From Marivibrio sp040218065 (GTDB lineage Bacteria; Pseudomonadota; Alphaproteobacteria; UBA8366; Aestuariispiraceae): a stretch of 64,000 nucleotides of DNA. The position numbers and the translations under genes were made by a program. The notes beneath the pieces were generated by a model. The model saw only the letters and a program-made list of their open reading frames with translations, did not search any database and had not been told where the DNA came from. Where the stretch lies: contig NZ_JAVJQE010000013.1 of the NCBI RefSeq assembly GCF_040218065.1, forward strand, positions 434,001 through 498,000. Direction: 5' to 3'. Positions 1-10,720 of this stretch are shown here, in pieces. Numbering within the stretch: the first letter of the stretch is position 1; the number at the start of each line of letters is the position of its first letter.

Positions 1-2613
<2,613 letters not shown>

Positions 2614-2818
2614 CGGCTCGCCTACCCTTTTCCCTGGCTGCAATCCCGCGGAATTCCTGTCCCGCGCTGCGAGGGTTGATGTAGCGAGCGCGAGCCCGTC
2701 TGTCCAGCGGAGGGGCCTTTAGATACGAGATAGCAGAAATCGGCTTTTTTTCCTATTTTTTAATTCAAAATTTGCACGAGTTGACAAATGACCTCCTTTA
2801 ACGCCCGCTACGTGCAAT
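2614..2818. promoter_or_regulatory. AT-rich divergent intergenic region upstream of alaS
   Basis: This 205-bp gap lies between alaS (minus) and the broken Sel1 gene (plus). It holds the most AT-rich stretch of the first 6 kb, around 2740-2775. On the minus strand TTGTCA (2787-2782) and ATTAAA (2764-2759) are spaced by 17 bp, a plausible but weak sigma-70 promoter for alaS. On the plus strand TTGACA at 2781-2786 has no acceptable -10 partner before the start at 2819. Confidence 0.3.
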
Positions 2819-3768
2819 ATGCACTGGAAACCGCTCATCCTGGCGCCGCTCATGATCGCCCTCGCCGCGACGGCTTGGGCCGAGGCGCCGCCCTCGCGCG
2901 AGGCCGCCTGCGCGGCGTTCGTCGACAGCGCGCGCGACGTCGACGCCTGGACGCGCCCGCTTTACGAGCGCGGCGATCTGGCGGCGCTGGGGCTCCCCGC
3001 CTGCGAAGCGCGGCTTGAGGCGACGCCGGAGGATGCGAGCCTGATGGCGGCGGTCGGCGTGATGCGCATCCTGGCCGGGCCGGAGAACGGTCGAGGGTTG
3101 CTGGAGCGCGTCGCCGAACGCGGGCAGCGCCTGGCGCTGGAAGCGCTTTTCTTCTGGCGCATCTCCGGCGTCGAAGATGGCGAGTCGAAGATGGCGAAAA
3201 GACCCTGATCGCGCCGGACATATCACTGGCGTTCGACTACGGCCATCGGGCGGCGGAAGCGGGGTCGACCCTCACGCAATTTTTCCTCGGGAAAGCGTAC
3301 ATGAGCGGGTTTCATGTGCCCGAGGATCGAGGCGCGGCGGTAAAATGGCTTCGGAAAGCCGCCCGCTCCGACGATCCTGAGGTCTTAGCGTATCTCGGGC
3401 ATGCGCTCGTTGGAGCGCCGATGTTTCGCGGCGCACCTGAATCGGATGTTCGTGAAGGACTTGCGCTGATCAAGCGCGCCGCCGAGGAGGGTGCCGCACA
3501 CGGGCTCTATATGAAGGGCTACCTTATGCGGGACGCCAGGCTCGCGGATATTGAGACAGTCATGGAGGTGTTCAAGCGCGCCGCAAGGAAGGGACATAAG
3601 AATGCGGCGGTCGAGGTTGGGACATATTACGGGGACGGATTCCACGTGGAAAAGAATGTCGAGGAATCGGAACGATTCTTCTGCATGGGCGGTGCGTTCG
3701 GAAGAGCCTACTCCGAAGAGCTGCACGGCCGTCCCCCCGATTGTTCCCCCCAACCCAATCAGGAGTGA
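2819..3768 (+). pseudogene. Sel1-repeat (TPR-like) secreted protein, frameshifted by a 14-bp tandem duplication
   Basis: Two adjoining reading frames form one gene. The first (2819-3208) begins with a signal peptide (MHWKPLILAPLMIALAATAWA) and helical Sel1-like sequence, then stops soon after residue 120. The second frame (open from about 3198 to 3768) continues with clear Sel1 repeats, for example HRAAEAGSTLTQFFLGKAYM and RGAAVKWLRKAA, then KVFKRAARKGH-type helices. Bases 3170-3183 and 3184-3197 are an exact 14-base tandem repeat. Deleting one copy joins the frames as GVEDGEKTLIAPDISLAFDY and gives an uninterrupted protein of 311 residues. Sel1 proteins are usually secreted or periplasmic scaffold proteins. 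The partner gene starts 4 bp downstream. A sequencing or assembly error is possible but less likely for a 14-bp duplication. Confidence 0.8.
3170..3197. repeat. Exact 14-bp tandem duplication inside the Sel1 gene
   Basis: The unit GTCGAAGATGGCGA occurs at 3170-3183 and again at 3184-3197 with no mismatch. Because 14 is not a multiple of three, the second copy shifts the frame and brings in the stop at 3206-3208. Confidence 0.95.
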
Positions 3769-3771
3769 CCA

Positions 3772-5037
3772 ATGTCCCGTCCCCGAATGCACCGCTCGCC
3801 GATCGGCCGTAGAATGGACCACCGGCGAATGCGAGAAGCACAAATCCTAGACCGCTTCTATAGGGCCGTCGAAACTCAGTGGCGCGGCGAAAAAAGGCTG
3901 AGCGGCGAGATTCCTTCCGACCCCATTGAGGAACTCGGACGCGCGTTAGAAGAGATTTTGCCGGAGCGCAAAGCGCCACATCGCGACGGCGCCGAAAAGC
4001 CAGCGTCGGACAACCGCAAATCCGGCAAAGCGCTCCCGACCAACCGGCCCAAGAGCGGTACAGGACTTGGTATCGCGGGTCAGACGATCGCCAACAACCT
4101 TGCCACGGCGCTTGCTCGCGGCGCGATTCCCTCTCAACGGAACGGAGACATGCGCCGACATATGCGGCGCGAGCTCTTTGAGTCCGAGAAAGGGAAACTG
4201 GCGCTCGTCCAAGAAAAGATACGCGAGGCGCTGGACAATGGCGACAGCCTTGATGTTGCGGTCGAAAAGGCCGAAAGCGCCTATGGACGGATGACGTTTC
4301 CCCGCTACGCGCCGGCGGAGGGCGCCGCGCCCGATGACGGGACGCGCGAGGATCCGACCGTCTGGGAGCAGGCTCTAGACGCTTGGCGGAATTTTACCGG
4401 CGACGAGCCGGCGCCGGAAAGCCCCTCCACGCCCTCCGAGCCGGCCGAACCGGTCGAATCGTCCGGGGGCGTCCGGCGGCGCCGGAGCGCCCGGAGCGCC
4501 CGGAGCGGCCAAACGCCAGCGGCGCCGCCCCGTCGGCGCGCCCGGCGCCGACAAACGCCTGAAGGAGGACGGGATTCTGGGGCCGAAGACTGCGGCGGCG
4601 ACCCGACGCGCCTTGGCCCGCGCGGGTCGCGGCGCCGGCGGCCCTGTCGCCGCGCAAGCCTCGCGACGGCTTCGGCGGGCCGGCGCTGCTGGCCTGACGC
4701 CGCTTGCGTCCCCGCGAAAGCGGGGACCTTTCAAAGCCCGCACCCGCGCCCGAGCGCGCCGCAAGGAGGCCCCCGCTTTCGCGGGGGCGCCCGGAAAAAG
4801 CCGGCCGTCTCAGCGCGCGTCCCCGCGAAAGCGGGGACCTTTCAAAGCCCGCACCTGCGCCCGAGCGCGCCGAAAGGAGGCCCCCGCTTTCGCGGGGGCG
4901 CCCAAAAAAGCCGGCCGTCTCAGCGCGCGTCCCCGCGAAATCGAGGCCCCTTCAAAGCCCGCACCCGCGCCCGAGCGCGCCGAAAGGAGGCCCCCGCTTT
5001 CGCGGGGGCGCCCGGAAAAAGCCGGCCCGGGTCTTAG
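3772..5037 (+). pseudogene. Uncharacterised protein with a remnant peptidoglycan-binding-like motif, probably frameshifted
   Basis: ATG at 3772 follows AGGAG and lies 3 bp after the Sel1 gene, so the two were probably co-transcribed. The first ~230 residues look like real coding: a basic N terminus, a charged helical region and an acidic Pro/Glu linker (PAESPSTPSEPAEPVESS in essence). After the G run near 4464-4468 the annotated frame becomes an Arg-rich, implausible sequence. The next frame instead reads ASGGAGAPGAPGAAKRQRRR and then LKEDGILGPKTAAATRRAL, which resembles the DGxxGPxT core of peptidoglycan-binding domain 1. Removing one G would join them. Both frames then run into the ~110-bp repeats at 4706, so the original 3' end seems lost. 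I do not recognise the family, and the binding role is inferred from one motif only. Confidence 0.5.
4706..5032. repeat. Three tandem ~110-bp units, each with two GC-rich hairpins
   Basis: Units begin with GCGTCCCCGCGAAA at about 4706, 4817 and 4927 (periods 111 and 110 bp). Each contains a first hairpin CCCCGC-GAAA-GCGGGG, a conserved middle TTTCAAAGCCCGCAC, and a second hairpin CCCCCGC-TTTC-GCGGGGG. The first hairpin is degraded in unit 3 (TCGAGGCCCC replaces GCGGGGACC). They resemble the dispersed palindromic (REP-like) elements common in alphaproteobacterial intergenic DNA. They encode nothing convincing. Confidence 0.85.
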
Positions 5038-5067
5038 CCGGCGGGCGGGTGCGCGCGCTCAGAAAAG

Positions 5068-5103
5068 AACCCGGCCCGTCGGAGCGATCCGACGGGCCGG
5101 GTT
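5068..5103 (-). terminator. Rho-independent terminator of recA
   Basis: A perfect 16-bp stem (5068-5083 with 5088-5103) with a 4-base loop. Read on the minus strand it is followed by CTTTTCT, a short U-rich tail. It lies 112 bp beyond the recA stop codon. Confidence 0.75.
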
Positions 5104-5214
5104 TGCCGGCGCTCCCCGGCGTCACGCCGTCGCCCCGGCCGCCGATCTGACGTCGGCGGTCCGGGGCGGGGCGGATTTCGATCTAGCAGGTGATAGAGGG
5201 ACCGGGCGCGAGGA

Positions 5215-6312
5215 TCACTCGGGCGCGTCCTCCGGGCCGAGTTCGGCCTCCTTCGCCTCGTCGGGGTCGGGGCCTTCCAGCATCTTGTTGGCGACGATGC
5301 CGGCGTTCTCGCGGATCTTGTTCTCGATCTCGCCTGCGGTGTCCTTGTGCTCCTTGAGGAAGCGCTTGGCGTTCTCGCGGCCCTGGCCGATGCGCTCCCC
5401 GTTATAGGAGAACCAGGCGCCCGACTTCTCGATCAGGCCGGCGTTGACGCCGAGGTCGAGCAGCTCGCCGGTTTTCGAGACGCCCTCGCCGTACATGATG
5501 TCGAATTCGACCATGCGGAAGGGCGGCGCGACCTTGTTCTTCACCACTTTGACGCGGGTCTGGTTGCCGACGACCTCGTCCTTCTCCTTGATCTGGCCGA
5601 TACGCCGGATGTCGAGGCGCACGGAAGCGTAGAACTTGAGCGCATTGCCGCCGGTCGTGGTCTCCGGGCTGCCGAACATCACGCCGATCTTCATCCGGAT
5701 CTGGTTGATGAAGATGACCATGCAGTTGGAGCGCTTGATCGAGCCGGTGAGCTTGCGCAGCGCCTGGCTCATCAGACGGGCCTGCAGGCCGACATGGCTG
5801 TCGCCCATCTCGCCCTCGAGCTCCGCCTTCGGCACGAGGGCCGCCACCGAGTCGACCACCAGCACGTCGATCGCGCCGGAGCGGACCAGCGTGTCGGCGA
5901 TCTCAAGCGCCTGTTCGCCCGCGTCGGGCTGGGAGATCAGCAATTCGTCGATGTCGACGCCGAGTTTCTTGGCGTAGACCGGGTCCAGCGCGTGCTCCGC
6001 GTCGACGAAGGCGCAGGCGCCGCCCTGGCGCTGGGCCTCGGCCACCGCATGCAGGGCCAGCGTGGTTTTGCCGGAGCTTTCCGGCCCGAAGATCTCGATC
6101 ACCCGGCCTTTCGGCAGGCCGCCGATGCCAAGCGCGATGTCGAGGCCGAGCGAGCCGGTCGGGATGGATTCGATGTCCATCGCCCGCTGTTCGCCGAGCT
6201 TCATGATCGAGCCCTTGCCGAACGAGCGCTCGATCTGCGTCAGCGCGGCTTCGAGTGCCTTCTGCTTATCCATCTGATCCTTGTCCACCAGGTGAAGCGC
6301 CGGTTGAGCCAT
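5215..6312 (-). CDS. recA: Recombinase RecA
   Basis: RecA forms ATP-dependent filaments on single-stranded DNA, drives strand exchange and triggers LexA self-cleavage. The 365-residue product has the usual length. The Walker A motif GPESSGKT is at residues 77-84. Other family signatures are the MAW-like loop VDSVAALVPKAELEGEMGD, the L2 region FINQIRMKIGVMFGSPETTT and an acidic C-terminal tail ending GPEDAPE. The start is set at ATG 6312 (MAQPALHLVDKDQ), preceded by AAAAGGAA. The longer open frame to 6387 adds 25 residues absent from RecA proteins and would leave little leader after the SOS box at 6388. A strong hairpin terminator lies downstream. Confidence 0.98.
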   Translation of the reverse strand: MAQPALHLVDKDQMDKQKALEAALTQIERSFGKGSIMKLGEQRAMDIESIPTGSLGLDIALGIGGLPKGRVIEIFGPESSGKTTLALHAVAEAQRQGGACAFVDAEHALDPVYAKKLGVDIDELLISQPDAGEQALEIADTLVRSGAIDVLVVDSVAALVPKAELEGEMGDSHVGLQARLMSQALRKLTGSIKRSNCMVIFINQIRMKIGVMFGSPETTTGGNALKFYASVRLDIRRIGQIKEKDEVVGNQTRVKVVKNKVAPPFRMVEFDIMYGEGVSKTGELLDLGVNAGLIEKSGAWFSYNGERIGQGRENAKRFLKEHKDTAGEIENKIRENAGIVANKMLEGPDPDEAKEAELGPEDAPE

Positions 6313-6387
6313 CTGTCCGTTCCTTTTCCCATAGCCCCGAAGGCGATGCAATTGGCAGGATCGTACAGCCTTTGTTCTTTTCCGCAA

Positions 6388-6402
6388 GTTCTTTTTTAGT
6401 TC
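6388..6402 (-). promoter_or_regulatory. LexA (SOS) box of recA
   Basis: The plus strand reads GTTC-TTTTTTA-GTTC, an exact match to the alphaproteobacterial LexA consensus GTTC-N7-GTTC. It lies 76 bp upstream of the recA start codon, a normal operator position. Confidence 0.85.
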
Positions 6403-6527
6403 TCTTTTTTCTCATTCGAATTCATGCGAGAGAACAAAGACTTGGGCTTTGATCGGTTAACGATCCGTCGGCGTTCTCATCGCGGCGGGCAGGACGTTCC
6501 CGCCGTCGGAGGCCCGCCCGAAGGCTT

Positions 6528-8789
6528 TCAGGCCCGGCTCTTGGCCGCCGATTCGACGGCGGCCTTCACCTTACCCGCCAACTGCTTTAGCGAGAAGGGC
6601 TTGGGCAGGAAATAAACCTGGGGGAGCGCCTCCACCTCCTGCGCCACGCTTTCCTGCGTGTAGCCGGAGATGCAGATGACCGGCAGGTCGGGCAACTGCT
6701 TACGCGCCTCGCGGATCAGCGTCGCGCCGTCCACCTTCGGCATCACCATGTCGGTGACGAGGAGGTCGAGCGGCGGACTGTCCGGCGTGCGCGCGGCCAG
6801 GATCTCCAACGCCGATTCGCCGGTGCGCGCCTCGGTCACCTCGTAGCCTTTCGCGCGCAGCGCCCGCGCGGCGAACAGGCGCACGGCGTCCTCGTCCTCG
6901 ACCAGCAGGATCTGCCCGCCGCCGGTGGTGTCGGCGGGCGCCCCGTCGACATCGGCCTCGTCCGACGCGGCGACCGCTTGCCCGTCCGAGCGCGGCAGAT
7001 AGAGCGTGAAGCTCGCCCCCTTTCCCGGCCCGTCCGAATGCGCGTGCACGAATCCGCCCAGCTGGCGCATCGAGCCGTACACCATGGCGAGGCCGAGCCC
7101 CGTCCCCATGCCCACCTCCTTCGTGGTGAAGAAGGGCTCGAACACACGGTCCAGCACCTCGCGGCTCATGCCCGCGCCGGTATCGGAGACGGTGACGGCG
7201 ACGAAATCCCCGGGCGGCATGCTCTCGTCGCCGATCGTATAGGCCCGATCGGCGGTGAAATTGCTGGTCTGGATGGTGAGCCGCCCGCCCTCGACCATGG
7301 CGTCGCGCGCGTTCACGGCGAGATTGATGATCACCTGTTCGATCTGTCCCGGATCGGCGCGCACGACCCAGAGGTCGCGCTCATGCACGACCGTCAGCTC
7401 CACCCGCTCGCCCAGCAGGCGGCGCAGCAGGTTGGAGAGTTCGGCGAGCAGGTCCGTCATGTCCAACACACGCGGAGCCAGCGGTTGCTGGCGCGAAAAG
7501 GCGAGCAATTGCCGCACCAAGCCGGCCGCGCGGTTGGCGTTCTGTTTGATCTGCATCGCGTCGGCGAAGCTCGGCTCGCCCACCGGATGGCGCTGCAGCA
7601 TGAGGTCGCAAAAGCCGATGATGGCGGTCAGCATGTTGTTGAAGTCGTGCGCGATGCCGCCGGCGAGTTGCCCGACCGCCTGCATCTTCTGACTTTGGGC
7701 GAACTGCGCTTCGAGGCGTTTTCGCTCCGTCGCATCGACCGCGTGGAGGACGAACCCGCGCCCGCCGCCGCGCGGCAGCACCGCCTGATTGGCGTAGACG
7801 GCGACCGTGCGCTCGGCGTCGCCGTCGAGCCGCACATCGACCGGCGCAGCCGGCTGGCCGCTTTCGGCCGCGCGATCGATCGCCGCCTGCAGCAGCGGCC
7901 GATCCGCCGCCGCGACCAGTTCCAGCACCGGTCGACCGATCGGCGCCGACCCCGCCAGGAACCGGCGAAAAGCGCTGTTCGCCTCTTGAACCGCACCCGC
8001 CTCGTCGATCACCAGAATCCCGAACGGCGCCCGGTCCAGGGCCCGGGTCAGCAGCGCAAGGCGCTCCAACGCGCGGTCGGCCTCCGCCTTCCGCTCGCTG
8101 ACGTCCTCGATCAGATAGACCACGCCCTCGCCGAAGGGCTGAAGACGCAACTCGATGACGCGCGCCCGATCGCCCCTGCGCGGGTCGACGCTCGTGAAAT
8201 CCCGCACCTGCGGCTCTTCGGCGCCGACGCGCTCAGCCATCGCGGCGACGGTGGCGGGAAGCGCGTCGTCCGCCGGCTCGATCAGTTGGGCGACCAACAT
8301 AGGCGCATCGCCGGCGCGCCGGCCAAGCGGCGCCGCCGCCGCCGCCGCATCAGGCGCAAACGCCTCAAGTCCGACGCCGTAGCGCGCGCGCCCCTCTCCA
8401 TCGGCCACCAGGACGCCGAGACCGCGTCCTTCGGCCGCCGTTTCAAGCGCTTCCAGCCGCGCCGCCAACCGCCGACGCGCGGCCGTCGCACGCTTCAAGC
8501 GCAAACCGGCGACGCCCGCGCTGAGGCCGACGCCCGCGGCCGCAACGAGAGCCGCCCCGATGACCTGAGGCAGGAGCGCGCCGCCGCCAGCCAGCAGCGT
8601 CGCCCCCGCCGCCACGCCCGCGCCGGCGACGGCGCTTAGCGGCAGCATCAGGCGGTCGATCGGACGATCCCGCGTGAGCGGCTCGCGCGGGACGGCGAGA
8701 CCCGGGGGCGCGCCCGTCTCCGCCGGCCCGTCCCCGTCCGGCCGCGCCGCGGAGTTGCGCGGCTCAGGCGTCTCCGAGAAAGCGCTCAC
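6528..8789 (-). CDS. cckA: Hybrid histidine kinase CckA (cell-cycle kinase)
   Basis: CckA is the membrane kinase/phosphatase that feeds phosphate through ChpT to CtrA. The 753-residue protein has two predicted membrane segments (about residues 48-68 and 72-97), two PAS-type regions (roughly 120-235 and 245-355), a HisKA domain with phospho-acceptor His381 in GGIAHDFNNML (the hallmark of the CckA family), an HATPase domain (FFTTKEVGMGTGLGLAMVYG) and a C-terminal receiver domain with Asp680 in LLVTDMVMPKVDG. The start codon is GTG, overlapping the flhB stop as GTGA, so it is translated from the flagellar export operon. ChpT (47146-47775) and CtrA (40474-41184) are in the same window. Confidence 0.95.
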   Translation of the reverse strand: MSAFSETPEPRNSAARPDGDGPAETGAPPGLAVPREPLTRDRPIDRLMLPLSAVAGAGVAAGATLLAGGGALLPQVIGAALVAAAGVGLSAGVAGLRLKRATAARRRLAARLEALETAAEGRGLGVLVADGEGRARYGVGLEAFAPDAAAAAAPLGRRAGDAPMLVAQLIEPADDALPATVAAMAERVGAEEPQVRDFTSVDPRRGDRARVIELRLQPFGEGVVYLIEDVSERKAEADRALERLALLTRALDRAPFGILVIDEAGAVQEANSAFRRFLAGSAPIGRPVLELVAAADRPLLQAAIDRAAESGQPAAPVDVRLDGDAERTVAVYANQAVLPRGGGRGFVLHAVDATERKRLEAQFAQSQKMQAVGQLAGGIAHDFNNMLTAIIGFCDLMLQRHPVGEPSFADAMQIKQNANRAAGLVRQLLAFSRQQPLAPRVLDMTDLLAELSNLLRRLLGERVELTVVHERDLWVVRADPGQIEQVIINLAVNARDAMVEGGRLTIQTSNFTADRAYTIGDESMPPGDFVAVTVSDTGAGMSREVLDRVFEPFFTTKEVGMGTGLGLAMVYGSMRQLGGFVHAHSDGPGKGASFTLYLPRSDGQAVAASDEADVDGAPADTTGGGQILLVEDEDAVRLFAARALRAKGYEVTEARTGESALEILAARTPDSPPLDLLVTDMVMPKVDGATLIREARKQLPDLPVICISGYTQESVAQEVEALPQVYFLPKPFSLKQLAGKVKAAVESAAKSRA

Positions 8790-9862
8790 CCGGGCATCCT
8801 CCGGCCTTTCAGACTGAAGACGTAGGAGATGATCTTTGCGACAGCCTCGTAATGCTCAGGCGGGACGAAGTCGTCGATCTCGACGCCGGCGTAGAGCGCG
8901 CGGGCGAGCGGCGGGTTCTCGATCAAGGGGATATCCAATTCCTCGGCCAGCTCGCGGATACGCTGGGCTACGTTGTCCTGGCCTTTGGCCACGAGCTTCG
9001 GGGCCTCCATCTCTTCCGGATCGTACTGCAGCGCCACGGCGAAGTGGGTCGGATTCGTCACCACCACGTCCGCCTGGGGGACCGCCTGCATCATGCGCTG
9101 GCGGGCGCGTTCGTTGCGGATTTGGCGCAGCCGCGCCTTGATCTGCGGATCGCCCTCCGTGTTCTTGAACTCCTCCTTCACCTCCTGCTTCGTCATCCGC
9201 AGTTGCTTGCGGTGCTGATAGCGCTGGAAGAAAACGTCGGCGATCGCGATGGCGAGAAGAATGGCGAGCACGGCCGCCAGCAGCTGCAGCGTCAACGCCA
9301 GCAACTCCTGCAGCAACTGCCCGACGGCGAGTTGCGGCAAGATGTCCAGCCGATCGCGCTCCGGCAGCAGCAGGATCACGCCCACCGCGCCGATCAGGCT
9401 GATCTTCAGAAGCCCTTTGGCGAACTCGGCCAGGCTCTTGGCCGAGAACATGCGCTTCACGCCCTTGATCAGCGAGATTTTTTCGGGCTTGGGCTTGATC
9501 GGTTCGGCCGTGAACAGGACGCCGTTCTGGCCCAAGCCGCCCGCGATCGCGAAGACGACGAAAACTCCCATCGGGATCGACATCAGCAGGATGACGTCCA
9601 GCATGAAATCGCCGAGCACGGGGCTCAAGCCGCCCAGGCTCATGTCGATATCGTGCGGGCTGCGCACGAAGGGGCTCATGGTCAGCACCAGATCCGACAT
9701 CAACGCCGGCCCGCCGAAGGCCATCATCGCGCCGAAGGCGAACAGCAACAGCCACGTGTTGACCTCCCGGCTGGTCGCGATCTGACCCTTCTGGCGCGCG
9801 TCGCGCAGCCTTTTACTGGTCGGCTCTTCTGTCTTTTGGCTCTCGTCCGGCTGTTCGGACAT
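8786..9862 (-). CDS. flhB: Flagellar export switch protein FlhB
   Basis: FlhB is an inner-membrane part of the flagellar type III export gate and switches substrate class after self-cleavage. The 358-residue product starts with the typical EEPTSKRLRDARQKGQIATS, has four membrane helices (about residues 35-60, 85-112, 145-167, 185-212), and carries the autocleavage site Asn270-Pro-Thr-His273 in VVVTNPTHFAVAL. It sits between fliR and cckA in an operon on the minus strand and overlaps cckA by 4 bp. A second gene encoding only the post-cleavage FlhB domain is found at 13334. Confidence 0.97.
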   Translation of the reverse strand: MSEQPDESQKTEEPTSKRLRDARQKGQIATSREVNTWLLLFAFGAMMAFGGPALMSDLVLTMSPFVRSPHDIDMSLGGLSPVLGDFMLDVILLMSIPMGVFVVFAIAGGLGQNGVLFTAEPIKPKPEKISLIKGVKRMFSAKSLAEFAKGLLKISLIGAVGVILLLPERDRLDILPQLAVGQLLQELLALTLQLLAAVLAILLAIAIADVFFQRYQHRKQLRMTKQEVKEEFKNTEGDPQIKARLRQIRNERARQRMMQAVPQADVVVTNPTHFAVALQYDPEEMEAPKLVAKGQDNVAQRIRELAEELDIPLIENPPLARALYAGVEIDDFVPPEHYEAVAKIISYVFSLKGRRMPG

Positions 9863-9904
9863 GCCGCCTCGCCTCGTCTAATCGCCCGTCGGGCCGCGCG
9901 CCGC

Positions 9905-10669
9905 TCAGCGCGACATGAGGAACATGTCCAGCATGTCCCGGAACTGCTCCAGAAACCAGAGCATCATGCCGCCCAGCGCCACCAACATCACGCCCTGCCC
10001 GATCAAAATCTGCAGCGGCATCGCGATGAAGAAGACCTGCAGCTGGGGCATCAAGCGGGCCAACAGGCCGAGCAGCACGTAGAACATCATCGCAACGACG
10101 ATCAAGGGGGCGCAGAGCTGGATGCCCAGCATGAAGCTGTCCGCCACGGTGCGGGCGATCACCTCGGCCATGTCGCCCAGCATCGGGGCGGTTCCGGGCT
10201 CGAAGATCATGTAGCTTTCGACCACTGTCAGGATCAGCAGATGGTGCATGTCGGTCGCGAACAGCAGCGCGAGGCCCAGCAAGGTGAAGAAGACCGATTG
10301 CAGCGCGCCCTGGTCCGACAGCAGGGGATTGAACAGCAACGCGCTCGCCAGACCGCTGAGAAACGCCCAGACGACGCCCGCGATCGCCAGCGCGTTGAAC
10401 AGGATGCGCGCGACCGCGCCGATGAAGACGCCGTAGATGATCTCCCCCAGGATCATCAGCGCCATCGGGCCGAACCGCGGCGGCATCTCCGGCAGCAGAG
10501 GCGCGACCACGGGCGCGGCGATGACGCTCAACAGCAGCGCCAGCGCGAGCCGGGCGCGCGGCGTCAAAAAGGTCTCGCCGATCGTGGGCAGCGTGATGAA
10601 CGCGGCTCCCACGCGGGCGAACACCAGAAAGGTCGCGAACAATTCGCTCTGCAAAAAATCGCTCAGCAT
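9905..10669 (-). CDS. fliR: Flagellar biosynthesis protein FliR
   Basis: FliR is a polytopic membrane component of the export gate that forms a complex with FliP and FliQ. The 254 residues are almost wholly hydrophobic with about six membrane helices. Family-like segments include FARVGAAFITLPTIGE near the N terminus, PRARLALALLLS and the C-terminal PLQILIGQGVMLVALGGMMLWF. It precedes flhB by 42 bp. Its expected upstream partner fliQ is separated from it by an opposite-strand gene. Confidence 0.95.
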   Translation of the reverse strand: MLSDFLQSELFATFLVFARVGAAFITLPTIGETFLTPRARLALALLLSVIAAPVVAPLLPEMPPRFGPMALMILGEIIYGVFIGAVARILFNALAIAGVVWAFLSGLASALLFNPLLSDQGALQSVFFTLLGLALLFATDMHHLLILTVVESYMIFEPGTAPMLGDMAEVIARTVADSFMLGIQLCAPLIVVAMMFYVLLGLLARLMPQLQVFFIAMPLQILIGQGVMLVALGGMMLWFLEQFRDMLDMFLMSR

Positions 10670-10720
10670 GGCGCGCGAAGGCTCGCGCGATTCTGCCGTG
10701 ACGGTCTACGCTTCCCGGCG

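Noticed and set aside
2781..2809. Strong sigma-70 promoter for the Sel1 gene from the perfect TTGACA
   Set aside because: There is no acceptable -10 element at 16-18 bp spacing.
4706..5032. Regularly spaced hairpin repeats as a CRISPR array
   Set aside because: The whole ~110-bp unit is conserved, with no variable spacers, and no cas genes are near.
6374..6391. Second SOS box upstream of recA (GTTC-N10-GTTC)
   Set aside because: Spacing is 10 rather than 7; only the 6388-6402 pair fits the consensus.
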